A stretch of DNA of 64,000 nt from Amoebidium appalachense. Its lineage: Eukaryota > Ichthyosporea. Within the stretch, counting starts at the first letter, position 1, and the number at the start of each line of letters is the position of its first letter. The stretch lies in contig CAVNZM010000011.1 of NCBI GenBank assembly GCA_963693365.1, positions 558,001 through 622,000 on the forward strand. The letters are read 5' to 3'. The position numbers and the translations under genes were made by a program. The notes beneath the pieces were generated by a model. The model had not been told where the DNA came from. It saw nothing but the letters and a program-made list of their open reading frames with translations, and made no database searches. Shown piece after piece: positions 40,250 to 58,306 of this stretch.

Positions 40250-43200
40250 TTTTCCTGAGGAAAAGGCCACACTCCCCCCCACTTCCCCCCCTTTCCCCTG
40301 CTTACCCAGGAAACCCCCAATTAATGTCCTGACGCTCTTCCCGCTCTTCGCCCAGGAAAACCCCATACTCATATCCCCCCCCCCTCCTTCAAACCCACCC
40401 ATCCTTCCCTACGACCTAAATTGGAAGCCAGCTAAGAAAGAACATGTAAAAGAGCACAAAACAGAAGGTTGCTCAGCACCCAACCTCCAACCTTCCACGT
40501 GCCTAAACCCTTTTGAGTGAACCAAACCTCATGTCTAGACAAGTGTTGCTCCATTGAAAGTGAAACTCAGGCTCTGTCTTCCACGTTCTGTGTCATCTGT
40601 TTTTGGTTCTTGGTGTGTCAATTGCCCGGGCACAAACTCATGAACCTCTCCCTGCCCCCACCTCCAGAACGTCACAGGCTCCATCCGTCCGGGCAAAATG
40701 ACAGCCCTGATGGGCCCTTCTGGTGCCGGAAAAGTATCCCTCCCTTCCCCCCCTCCCCCTCCCCCCTCCCTCTCCGGCCCCCCTTGCCCTCCCCTTCTGC
40801 ATTCCTAGCAAAGGTGCTGCATTTGTTTCGTATCTCGTTCTCTACGCACCCCCCTTCGCCACCCTCCCACCACAATCTCAATGCACCCCCTCCCCCCTCC
40901 TCCCCCCTCCCCCCTCCTCCTCCCCCCACCACCCACTACGGTAGGAACCACACACCCATTACTGTGTGTGGACAACAACCCCCCCCCCCCCCCCTCTCCC
41001 CCCCTCCTCTCCTTCTTCTCCTTGTGGGGCCGCAGCCGCTGCACCCACCCACCCAGCAATCCATGAGAAAAATTCCTAAAAAGGACAATATAATAAATGT
41101 CGAGACGAGAACATGTTTGAAATCAGACCAAGACAGAGCATGGTGCTAATTCACTCCACAGAGCACACTGCTGGATGTGCTGGCTGGGCGCAAGACCGAG
41201 GGGGTGATCGAGGGAGACCTGCTGTTCAACGGCAGAGAGAGAACTCGGGAGATGAAGCGCTGGTTTGGGTATGCCCCCCACCCCACATACTGGCATTTGC
41301 TTGAACCTGTTGGAATGACTTTTGCTTCCCTTTGACTATCCCCCCCCCCCCCCCCTCTTGTGGCCGTGAACAAAGCTCAAGTTAAAGGGCTCCCCCTTTT
41401 TACCATCCCCATGATTTCTGTCAGCCTTGGTGCTATGCGGGGACCAGAACAGGAATGGGAGTGGCTGTGGTGTGGTGTGAGGGCAGTGACGAGGCTCGTG
41501 GTGGTGGGTGCATGTTTTGGGCGAGGGGAGGGGAAGGGGGGGGGGGGGGGAAGAGAGATAGAGAGAATAAAGGACATTAGTGCACGAAGGACATTCCCCT
41601 TGGTGGCACCCACTCCAGAACTTACCCAACACCCAGGCCATGGCCACACACACAGCCCCAATGTTGGTCAGATGGGGCCATGTCCAGAGCTTACAATCAC
41701 ACCGTATTGCCTGCCTGTGCATAGTTTCCGCCACATAACGTGCACCACCACGGCAGATCACTGGGTCACTGACCACTACGATCCCCCCCCCGCCCCCCCA
41801 GGTATGTGGAGCAGAAGGACATCCTGATCAGCACGCTGACGGTTAAGGAGCTGCTGATGTTCACTGCCCGCCTGCGCATGCCAAAGAACAGGGCCGAGCT
41901 GGGCTCAAAGGGCGACCTGGAGGAGAAGGAACGCCGTGTACGTGCCTGCCTGTGCCTGCCTGTGTGCCTCTGTGTTTCCCCACGTGTAATGGCCACATGT
42001 CGGGTCTAAAGGGGGCTGTCTGGTGCATCGGTGTGTTGTGGTCGTGGTGATAACCCTATGTGTGCCCTTATTTACACAGCACAGTGCTTGACAAGTGGTG
42101 AGGGTGTGAAACAGGGCACTGGCTGGGGGTGGGCGGGTAGAGATTTCAGAGGGAAAACACCCGGGTAAGGGGGAAGGGGGGGGGGGGGGGGGGGGGGGGT
42201 GTGAGAAGAACACAGCCGTCTTGGTGTGTGTTGGGCAGGCTGGGGAGAAGTCTGCAGGTAGGGCGGGAGCAGGGCACTGAGTGGCTGGGCATGCAGGTGG
42301 ACGAGGTGATCAGGCTGCTGGGTCTGACTGGCTGCAAGGACGTGATCATTGGGGATGCAAGCAACAGGGGGGTGTCTGGGGGCCAGGCAAAGAGAGTCAA
42401 TGCCGCCATGGAGCTCATCACACGCCCCAGTAGGTGCCCTATACAGCACAATGCATGGCTAGTGGGTGGGTCTCTGACGGCTACTTGCAGGCATTCTGTT
42501 CCTGGACGAGCCTACGTCGGGTCTGGACTCGGCTACGTCCTTCGACTTTATGAAGGTGGGGTGGCAATGGTGTGCTTGTGGGAGCGGAAAACGAGCGGGG
42601 GGCAGGGGAGAGGGCGGAGTGGTTGGGTTTGAACGGAATGAATGGGAATGGGGAGGAATATGGGTGGAAAGAGGGCGAGGCATTATGACATCAAGGTACT
42701 TTGCAGTTGGGCGGGCTGTTTGGCGGTGTGGCTGTTGTCTGAGTGGCTATGTGCAGGTGATCAAGGACGTGGCCGACACGGGGGTGGGGATCATCTGCAC
42801 CATCCACCAGCCATCCTCGGACATCTACGCCCTGTTTGACAGGTATGCATACGTGACGTGAGGGTGCAGCCCTTAGCCCTGGTTGCATGCATGGGCACTG
42901 ACGGGTGTTGCAGGCTGCTGCTGCTGGTGTCCGGTGAGGTGGTGTACTTAGGGGAGGCAGACCAGGCCGTGGACTACTTCCAGGCCAAAGGCTTCCCATG
43001 TGCTGCAGACCTGAACCCGGCAGACTATCTCGGTATGCACCCAACTGTTGTGGCTATCTCGGCACCCCCCCCCTGTTCCTTGCCACATATATGCAACGGT
43101 TCCTCCGCTCCCCCCCCCCCCTCCCCCCTCCCCCTCCACCCCCCTCGACACCCGTCTTCTTCCCCCCCCACTCCCCCCTCCCCCCCCCACTTCTTGTGGA

Positions 43201-43279
43201 TATCTCGACCCCCCCCCCCCCCCCCCCCCCTCCACTTCTTGTGGACATCTCGACCACCACACTTGTTCTGGCTATCTCG

Positions 43280-43335
<56 letters not shown>

Positions 43336-43436
43336 AGTTGTTGCGGCTATCTCAACCCCTCCCCACCTTCCGTCCACTTGTGGCTATCCCCCCCACCCCC
43401 TGCCCCCCCACTTGTTGTGGCTTTCTCGACCCCCCC

Positions 43437-43488
<52 letters not shown>

Positions 43489-45072
43489 TTTTGTTTTGAC
43501 CATCTCGATCCCCTCTCCACCTTGTCGTCTGACCACTTCCTTGGCCCTGCTTCGGCATATCCCCCCCCCCCCCCCCCCCCCTGCTTCTCACCGTTTCCTT
43601 TCCACCGGCTATCCCCGCTGGTGCATTGCGTATGTTATTGTTCATTCCCGTTTCACGCAACATACGGCCTATGTCTAGTACACCATGCCCCCCTCACCAC
43701 TTTGTCTGACCGGCTGGTGGGTTGCAGTGGCCGTCACAGCCAAGCACAAACCCTTGATCGAGACACCAGAGACCAGGCAGTGGCCCACGGTATGGTCCCC
43801 AAGCAATGAACAAGTGCGACCGAATGAAAAAAAAAAAGGGGATCTAAGGACTAGAAGTTGAAACGATTGTACATGTAGATGACTAGGGCAATCGGGGGGA
43901 AGGGGGGGGGGGGGGGGAGGGGGGAGGGGGGAGGGGGTCCTTCCGGCCTGCTTCCCCCTCCCCTCGGGCCTCCCAGAAATAGGGGGGAAGGTGGTGGTGG
44001 TGGTGGTGGTGGTGGGGGGGGGGGGGGGGAGAAGAGGAGAGGGAGAAGGGGGGGGAGGGGGGGGAGGGGGGTGGAGAGTGAGAGAGTGACAAAGGGAGAC
44101 AGAAGGAGAGGGAGAGAGACAAAGGCAGATGCAGATATAGAGATCAGGGGAAAGGGGGGGGGGGGGGGGGGGGAGAAGGGGCAGGTCAATTTTTGTGATA
44201 GCGAAAAAGATCCCCGCGTCCGTCCCTCCCTCCCCAGTCCCTCTTTTCATGTCTACCGATGCTCGTTTGGAAGGCACAAACTCACAAACACCTGAGACCT
44301 ATGTTGTGTGTAAGCGCGCACGTTCTGGCATTTGTGCTTGTGTGTGTTTGTGTGTGTATGTGTGTGTGTGTGTGTGTGTGAAAAGTGTGCGTGTGCGTGT
44401 GTGTGTGTGCGTGCGTGCGTGTGCGTGTGCGTGTGCGTATTGTGCATGGCCCAGTACCAACATACCCCCCAGGTGCCGCAAGAGTTCTGGGCGGAGGAGT
44501 ACCGCAAGTCAGCCATTGCCGAGATGCGCAAGTTCAGCACAAAGTGGGTGGCCCCCATGCATGGCTGGCTGGGTGGGTGAGAGGGTGTCTTTAATGGTTA
44601 CTGACTGGGGACTGCAGGCGGATACGTGCAGACGGGGAGCAGCAGGAGCTAGGGTCCGAGGTCAAGCGCTATGCAAACAGCTTTGGATACAACACGGCAG
44701 TGCTGATAGCAAGGCAGGCTAGAAAGGCGGCAAGGGACCCGGGGTTCTTCTTCAAGCGGGTCGTCACCGTGCTGGTGTGTGCCTGTGGTTTGGATTCGAC
44801 TTTCGGGTTGATGCATGGAGACGTGCAGGCTCTATTGCACACGTATGCTCACCTAGGCACAACCCCGAATCTCTTGCAGTCTCGATCGCATGGGCACAGA
44901 CACAGACAAGCTCTTTGTCTCTCCTTCTCCCCCACACGTGAATGTAAATTGGGCCTCCCCTGAGGATGGGCTTTGCTTGTAAGTCATACTCCGTGTCTGC
45001 ATCGGTTTGCTCGTTGTGGATGTGCAATTCGTACATCTTAACACATCATCTACCCTCCCATTCCTCCCCGGT

Positions 45073-45107
<35 letters not shown>

Positions 45108-45972
45108 CTCTGATGTCTTCTCGAACTTGCACACACAAGAGATGCATGCATCGTGGTACTGTCCCCCCACACTGCCGTGCAACTCTATGCCTCCTCTGTG
45201 TGCCATGCTCTCTGTTCCACTAGGGTTGCAGTGCAGTAACCGTCTTTTACAGGTGACATCACTGATCTTCATGACGGTGTACGTCAACAGTGGGGTGGAC
45301 CAGCAGGACGTGCGCAACCGCCAGTCCCTCATCATGCTCACAGTCACATTCTTCTCCATCGGTGCAAACAGCTTGGTCGCCCCATGTACGTGCCTGTCCC
45401 TGTCTGCTTGCAGCCTATGGGTGCACGTGTGCTCATTGTGCCGCCTGCATGCATGCACCTGTGACCCACCATGCACCCGGCACATTTTCACGTGTGCTCA
45501 TTGTGCCGCCTGCATGCATGCACCTGTGACCCACCATGCACCCGGCACATTTTCCCACCCCCCACCGCATGCAGGCATACTGACTGTGGCGTGCAGTTGT
45601 GGAGGAGCGGCTGTTTGTTGCGCGAGAGCTCAATGCAGCCACATACCCGGTGGAGTCCTACTACTGCTCTGTGGTGCTGTTCGAGCTGCCCTACAACCTG
45701 CTCAAGGCCCTCATATGGTATGCATGCGTGCATGCATGTAGAGGATGGAGGCGATGGCCTTTTGCTTGGCTGGGAGTAGCCCCATGACATGGAGTAGTGT
45801 GTATGTTTGTGTGTGTGTGTGTGTAAGTGTCGAATCAAAGAGTCGATGGAATATGGTTTGGCGTTTTGGCATCCCCGTAAGAGCACCAGACGGGGAACTG
45901 TGTGTGGTTGTGGTGGGGAGTGCGGTCATGTGTGTGTGTGTGTCAGTGTGTACGTGTATGTGCGTGCGTGCT

Positions 45973-46040
<68 letters not shown>

Positions 46041-46452
46041 CGTGCGTGAGTTTGTGTGAGGAGAAGGGGGGGGGGGGGGGGGGGGGGGGGGGCATTGCAG
46101 GCAAGTGGTTTTTTTAGAAATGTGGGATGGGGCCATGCAGGGGCTGACACCTATTTGCAGGTCTGCGCTGCTCTACTACCCGTGCAACTTCTACGACCCC
46201 GTAGGCAACTTCTTCTTCTTCCTGCTGTGCACGTTCTTCCTGGTCGACATTGGCGTGGCCATGGCCCAGGTGAGTGCCTGCTGATGGCATGGGGGGTAGG
46301 CAAAAAGGGGCAGGGCCTTGTGTGTGCTGACCACATGGGCCCAGACGTTTGCATATGCATTCCCCACGGCCGAGATGGCCACCATGATGATGTCCAGTCT
46401 GCCCCTCATCTTCATCCTCTTCTCGGGCTTCTTCGTCCAGGTACACACCAAC

Positions 46453-46495
<43 letters not shown>

Positions 46496-47755
46496 ACACA
46501 TACACACACACCTCTTCCCACAGTGCTTCCTCTCACAGGACGCCAATGCGTGGGTAGTGTGAAACCCGGCGCTGTTGGCCATGTACACTCAACCCCCAAA
46601 CCCACGTCCCCAACCCACACACATACACGTTTGCCTCTCCATAAAACACACGTTAATTCCACACCTGGAGGCAGAAACAACACCCCCCCCCCCCCCCCCC
46701 CCCTTTCCCCCCCCCCTCCCCCTGCCCCCTGCCACCTGCCGCATACTATATTTACTCAGTACACACTGGTCGGTGTAGGCACCACGGCTATTCACGTGCA
46801 CACACACCTTCCATGCCACTTACACTGGTGGGGGTTCTTAGAAACCCAACATCCCGGACTACTGGATCTGGGCGTACTACATCTCGTACTGCAACTACGG
46901 GGTATCTGCGCTGCTGTTCAACGAGTTCTACAACGACAACAGGTACTGCTTCACATACACATACCAGGGCCAGCCCTTTGGGCCCTCGGACGAGATCACC
47001 TCCTTCTGCAACGGCACGGCCCTGGACTACAGCGCCATGGCCATCAACGGCACATACCAGGTGCGCCACTGGCCCTGCATGCACACACGCACACACGCAC
47101 AGGTGGAGGGTTTAACACATACCATTTCTGCATGCACCAGTATGCACAAGCATGCACACGCACATATGAACACACAGGCAGACTGATAAAAACACGGACA
47201 CTGATATATCCACACACCACGGACCCGCACGCACACAAACGTGCGCACCAACGCCTTTAAACGTGCTCACGTGTACGGGTGCCCCCCCCCTTCCCCCCCC
47301 CAACACACACATGCGTGTATGCGCCCGCCCGCCCATGCGCGCGCACACACACACAGGTGTCTGTGCCGGGCAACTACATCCTGAGCAACACATTTATGCT
47401 CCCCCTTGAAGGCTTCCAGTCGTCAGCATGGCAGGTGGGGACTCCCCCCCGAACCCCCCCCCCCCCCCCCCCCCCCTCCTCCTCTCCTCTGCCCCTCCCG
47501 ATATACATGCACGTAGGGACAGGGTGACACGTTACTCCCCCGTGTCTTGACAGAAGAATGGTACTGCACACACACAACACACACATGTGCGCACATGTAC
47601 ACGCACAAACACACACACATACGGACACTCACACACTGACAGAGCACTGATGGCCGTCTCTGCAGAACTTCGGCATGCTGGCGCTGACGTGGGTCGTCTT
47701 CCGCACATCGGCCTATCTGTGCATCAAGCTGGTCAAGCACGGCCGCGCAGACTAA
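39071..47755 (+). CDS. ABCG-type half-transporter B (complete, 20 exons)
   Basis: Exons: 39071-39124, 39395-39463, 39886-39987, 40668-40733, 41162-41268, 41802-41937, 42297-42429, 42491-42555, 42757-42842, 42914-43032, 43728-43789, 44473-44543, 44618-44774, 45253-45385, 45597-45717, 46161-46269, 46345-46440, 46842-47060, 47357-47434 and 47666-47755 (TAA). All phases agree and give 690 residues. Motifs: Walker A GPSGAGKS (split by an intron between K and S), signature [10 protein letters not shown], Walker B ILFLDEPTSGLDS, H-loop [14 protein letters not shown]. The membrane part includes SSLPLIFILFSGFFVQ, NIPDYWIWAYYISYCNYG and an extracellular loop with cysteines and NxS/T sites. Expected role: a dimeric lipid or xenobiotic exporter, substrate unknown. 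Compared with gene A the coding parts are diverged, but the 119-nt exon after the H-loop and several intron phases are identical. Confidence 0.93.
39497..39707. repeat. 101-bp perfect duplication in ABCG-B intron 2
   Basis: Positions 39497-39597 and 39607-39707 look identical over 101 nt and are separated by a 9-nt AT-rich spacer. The unit begins AATGCACTCTCC and ends GCTGGGGCTC. Confidence 0.97.
40209..40249. repeat. Poly-C tract, about 40 nt, in ABCG-B intron 3
   Basis: A C run followed by C/T-rich DNA lies in the intron between exons 39886-39987 and 40668-40733. Confidence 0.95.
43043..43585. repeat. C-rich tandem-repeat intron in ABCG-B
   Basis: The phrase TTGTGG(C/A)(T/C)ATCTCGACCCCCC recurs at least five times, separated by C runs and CA repeats. 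It makes up most of the intron between exons 42914-43032 and 43728-43789. The repeated phrase resembles the exon end itself (GACTATCTCG at about 43023-43032). Confidence 0.75.
45424..45553. repeat. 65-bp tandem duplication in ABCG-B intron 14
   Basis: Copies 45424-45488 and 45489-45553 appear identical (starting CACGTGTGCTCATTG, ending CCCGGCACATTTT). They lie between exons 45253-45385 and 45597-45717. Confidence 0.95.
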
Positions 47756-48607
47756 TGCCATGTATAGCTGCAGTACATGTAGTAACAGTGGTCAATAATG
47801 GATGGCTGCTAGATGAGATGCCGGCTGCTCAATGGTTGTTGCCGAGATTGTAATGTGATGTTAAATAGATAATATTTATGGAAACCAATGCATACAAGTT
47901 TTAGATATATGGAACTTTGGAACCCCTGTTCAATTCAACACTTGTAAATACAACAGAATAAATTATCAATTACTTGCAGAACAACCGGCCCCCGGGGCAC
48001 CAACACCACCACCACCACCACCCCACTCCACTTCGGTTTGTGGATGTGGGGGTAAGAAAGGAGGGCAAGAAGAGGCATGCAGAGGGACGGAGTTGCCGGG
48101 GCAGTGTAGATTGCAAAGCAAGAAGGCTAATGCGTTTTTTACCGATTTACGTAAAAAATGGGCCAAGCACGTAACATGCTGTCTGTCATGATCATGCTCT
48201 CGTGTCTCACGGATCAGCAGGTGCCCATCTTGATCAAGGACTTGTGTCTCTATCAAACTTTTATTTGATTTTTGCAGGCACGAGGGCCTAATTGTAATTT
48301 GTTTATGATGCATACATAGCGGAGGAACCAAGTTAACATTCATATACACGTCTGCTGGGGCACTTTCAACACAGTTGGGGTTGGAACTCCCTTGACTTCA
48401 CCTCCCCTGCAAACCAATCAACTACAAATAAGGTCGCACTCAGTATGGCAGATGTCATACGAATCGGTACCAAAACACACGAGAGAATGCTTCATTACGA
48501 CCTAATGTTCAATTACATCTCATGCTTGGGTACACTCCATTCATGAAAGGAGACTCAGGTCAAACGTCGAGCCCCATGTCCCAATCGTCACCGAGGAACA
48601 TATCTGC

Positions 48608-48678
<71 letters not shown>

Positions 48679-48794
48679 CGTGCGCGTGTGTGAGCTTGCG
48701 TGTGTGTATGCCGGCTCACGTGGGATGTAGGACATGGTTGTCAGCATAGACCTACGTGCCCAGTCTCCCAGGAAAGAAAACTGCAATGCTAATC
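47756..48794. other. Spacer between convergent ABCG-B and HROB genes
   Basis: No exon was recognised. AATAAA on the plus strand at 47957-47962 suits ABCG-B, and an AATAAA on the minus strand near 48261 could suit HROB. A GT repeat of about 30 units lies at 48611-48674. Confidence 0.55.
47957..47962 (+). terminator. Candidate polyadenylation signal AATAAA for ABCG-B
   Basis: The hexamer lies 202 nt downstream of the ABCG-B stop codon on the coding strand, a normal distance. No other evidence is available. Confidence 0.5.
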
Positions 48795-54112
<5,318 letters not shown>

Positions 54113-54142
54113 ATGTCAACACACAGGGTAGCAGCTGACAGG

Positions 54143-54174
<32 letters not shown>

Positions 54175-54286
54175 AGGGGGGAGGGGAGAGGGGGGGGGGG
54201 GGGGGGTCTATACATGCAGACACACCCACCCATCCACCCATCCACACAGACGTGTGCGCACACACACACACACACACACACATGTG

Positions 54287-54368
<82 letters not shown>

Positions 54369-54982
54369 AACACCCACACCCACACCTTCATGAGCAATCA
54401 CGTACATATGCCTACCATGCCAACCAACATTCGGCAAGTCTTTCCTGTTCTTCTCCTTACAGAATCAACATGCGGGCAAGCTGGTGACCGATGGAATCCT
54501 TTCTTTGCATACATCCGACTATTCTGCCTTTGCCCACTAATCGTTACTCCCATCCCCTAGCAAACAACTACATTCTCAGTTCGGGAGAAGGCATCATATA
54601 TGATAATACGCGTACGAAGAAGAGGTGGGGGGACGGGCGGGAAAGACGTGTGATATTGTGGTAGGAGGGGGGGGGGGGGGGGGGGGAGAACAAGAAGAAG
54701 AAGAACAAGAACATGATATGGTGGTCGACGGGGGGGGGGGAGGGGAGGGGGGGGGGGGGGAGGGGGGGGGTATCACCATCATCATCTAGGGGTGCAGAGT
54801 CTGAAACGGTCGGTGCTGGCTGTGGGGTTGCAACATTGGGTGGCCGCTGCATAAGAACAGTTGATGATTGGTGAGGTGTCATCAGCCCAGGCCACTGCTT
54901 ACCCACACAGGAGAATCGAATCTCGCAAGGGACATGGCTGGTATGCCTCATGAGAACGAATATATGATACATGCCCCCAATC

Positions 54983-55013
<31 letters not shown>

Positions 55014-58000
55014 ACTGCCCCCCTTTCGTGCCCCTCCTATGTAGCGCAAACAGTAATCGGGCATCAAGCAGGGAAGTGAAAAGCTGCAATGTTTTTCTTT
55101 TTTATATTCCCCTCTTTTTTGGGGGTGCCTGTAGAGGGGCCTCTGCACCCATAAATCGGCATCTAACGACACACTGCCCTGGCCCCCCCACCACCACCGC
55201 CCCCAACCCCATCAGGCGCCTGGGCCAGCACTTGCCTGGCCATATGGGTGGCTGCCTCGGATGGCTGGCCGGGCAGTCCGGGGGCCCGGCCCACCACTTC
55301 GCAGGCGGGCCACAAGGTCATTGATCTGGAAGGGAGGGGGTAAGCTTATCACATATCAAAGTGGGTTTTAGCCGTACAATAAGGGGATAGAGAAACATCA
55401 GCGGCTGGAGGGAGAGGGAGGAGGGGACGGAGATAACAACAAGGGGTGAAGGCAAAGACATGTGTGTTCGTGAAAGGAGTAGGAATGTGGGAAGGAAAGG
55501 GGGGGGGGGGGGGGGGGGGGGATGTGTCAGAGAGTACGAAAGAGAGAAGGTCACAGGGCCTTGTCAATAAAAAAAATACCAAGTGAGTGTGTGAAGCAGG
55601 GCACCGGTTCACAACTTCTAGCACCAACTCTGTTACCAAGTGTAAACATGCACACCCACTTTCACGACCACACACGAACTGTATACGGCACACAAAAACA
55701 CGTACACCCACACAACCACACACACACATACACACGTGCCTGTCTCTTCTCCCTCTCGGGCAGACGTGCATACGAAAAAATAACACCTGCAACATGGCAG
55801 GCAAGTATAAGTCTCTCCCAGCTTTGTAGCTATGTTAGAACAAGCATAAAGACGGTAAAAGGGGCACACAACTGGCACTGACCAAAGCATACGGCAAAAA
55901 GGGGGGGGGGGGGGGGGGGGGTATATGGTGGGGGGAGGGGGGGGGGGGGGTATATGGTGGAATTGCAGAGGTTAGATGGCGGGGCATACGTCAGGAAGAG
56001 GGAAGAGAGCAAAAGCTGTGTGTGTGTCACAAGTTGAGCCAGGGAAGGGGGGGGAGGGGGGGGGGGGGGGGAGGGGGGGGAGGGGGGAGGGGGAGGGAGG
56101 GGAGGAGGGCTGCCATTGAAAAAGAGAGGGCAAAGGGACAGAGATATAATTGGGTTAGTTAGACAAGCAAAGATGGCCAGCTATGGGCAGAACGAATTAT
56201 ACCCCAAGTGAGATTACATAGGTGAGACCTTGTGCGCAGCATGGGACGGGCACACTCCCACACACACAGGTCAATAGCCCTTGCTCCTCCGCTTCCCACT
56301 CCCAAAATGCCAATATTTTTTTGCCCCCATCCCTTCTTTTGGTCCTTATAATACGTTATTCCAGTCCTTTTCAACTGCATGTTGCCATTCTGTGCCCTCC
56401 CCCTGGTATGAACCCCTTATCACCGTCCTTTCAAGACCTCCTTGACATACCTCTGTCATGTCTGCTCCGCTCTTCCTTTCATAGTGTCCGTGAAGCACAA
56501 GCAACAACGAGTTTGCTGGTTCGCATGGAAAGGGTGTGTGTAATGTTTATGTGCGTGTGCGTGTCGTGTGCGTACACGCGTGTGTCCTTGCTATGTGTCT
56601 TTTTTATAATTTAACACATGATAGCTGAAACAAAAACTCGTGAAAAGCCGGGTAGCTAGAAGTGAGGATAATACCCATAGAGCCCCCTGTCTGTGCTAGC
56701 ATAAATGTGAACAGGACCTAATAGTCATTCGTAGCTAACCCGACACCTGGCTGCTGAAATTTCTACTGGCCTTCTGTCAAGGCCCCCTAATCTCCCACAG
56801 AGGCCTTGCCTTCAAGTTCGAAGGAGTCTCAAGAAGTTGAAGATTCAAGTTGCCGCGCCAAAATCGATCCAGCCAATCATCGCCTTGGCCGGGCCGCTAT
56901 GCCAGAATACCCCAACGGGTATCGTGCCGTACGGAATGTCACGTCACCGAATATGAGCGAGACTACAAAGAAAAATTGTAGGCGCCGGCTGTACCAATAC
57001 TACATAATACCGTAATATTACCACGAACCACCGATCAAGTCGGCGAAATATTGGTTTTATTACAGACATAACAAATCACTTCGATTCGCTAACTTTTCTT
57101 AGTGTTAATCATCAGCCACATGATTCGATATAAATCACGTCTAATAATGTCTGCAATCTTTCTTCAGGCCTAGCCCCAATGAAGCATGAGTAACAGAAAG
57201 TGTTACTCATCCATAAAGTGTTACTCATCCGCCTATCCCGGGAATTTTTGGGAAATGGCTCAATTAGGATGAGTAACTTTTTAGATTACTCATTACCCTC
57301 CATCAAAGAACCACGCTTTTGTACCATGAAAATGGTCGTATCGAGTTGAAATTTTCTATGAACAAAGCAAATATATTGTTTTACCAAGGCCTAGCAAGAA
57401 AACATGGTGCTTTATAGTACATTACTACACTGCGACACCAGGATCATCATCCGCCGGCGGCTTTTTGGCTGTTTTTGTTCAGCCCTGGACTGCGCCTGTG
57501 TGATGCGCTCAATTGATGCCGCCGCCGCCGCCCACATGTATCAAGATGCGAGATACTGGCAGCCGAATGCGGGGCTCCCGTCTGCTAAAAAGGGGCCAGA
57601 TCTAGAGGCCATGCCCCTCTCGCAAAAAACGTTTTTATGCATGTGTTTATGTTGAAGTGCGTGCTGTGTGTCACAGCGTGTGTGCGCGTGTGCGTGTGTG
57701 TGTATGTGTGTGTGTGTGTGTGTGTGTGTATGCGTGTCACAATAACAGTGCGTGCACGTGTAGTCTATTTAGATCTACGGTGTGGGTGGGTGGGCGGTGT
57801 GTATATGGGTGTATATCATGGTGTGTGTCTGGTGTGCACGTGTGTGTGTGCGTGCACGTGTGTGATTTAATTGCGTGTGTGCGTGTGTGTGTGTGTGCAC
57901 GTGTGTGTGCATCTTTGTGTGTGTGTGTGTGTGACTGTGTGTGTGTGTGTGCATTGTGTGTGTGTGCACGAGAAAGAGAGATTGAGAGTGGGTGTGTGGG

Positions 58001-58306
58001 TGTGTGTGTGTGTATGTGTTTGTGTTTCTGCCGGTGTGTCCTTTTTTTTTTGGGGGGGGGGGGGGGAGAGGGGGGGGGGGGAAGGGGGGGAGGAGGGGGG
58101 GGAAGGGTGTTGATAAACACTCTTCCCACGGCAACTTGGGACAGAAAGAGTTTCTTTGTAGATGGGTGGCCATATGGTTTTAGACACACGACCAAAACAA
58201 AAATTGCAGGGTGGGGGTTCCACCCTAGTGGTACCGTGTGTGCATGTTTCATCCACAACGCAGGCAGTCTCGGAGAAAAAGACATGGGTATGGTTGACTC
58301 CCCTAC
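54113..58306. other. Region upstream of HROB, with unresolved minus-strand exons
   Basis: It contains G runs (54148-54206, 54669-54686, 54961-55013 as C, 55500-55520, 55902-55950), a CA repeat (54290-54366) and GT-rich DNA (57690-58030). Open stretches on the minus strand at about 55150-55325 (CVVRCRFMGAEAPL) and 54905-54960 (HTSHVPCEIRFSCV) look protein-like. They could be later exons of the gene that starts at 59862, but phases could not be closed. A dispersed GATGAGTAAC motif lies at 57185-57278. Confidence 0.4.
54290..54366. repeat. (CA)n microsatellite upstream of HROB
   Basis: About 38 CA units lie some 180 nt upstream of the HROB start codon, next to a G-rich tract at 54148-54206. Confidence 0.95.

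Noticed and set aside
58130-58290. Minus-strand segment TACVVDETCTHG ... PCNFCFGRVSK as an exon
   Set aside because: With the phase left by the exon 58355-58307, the available acceptors lead to a stop codon, so it could not be placed.
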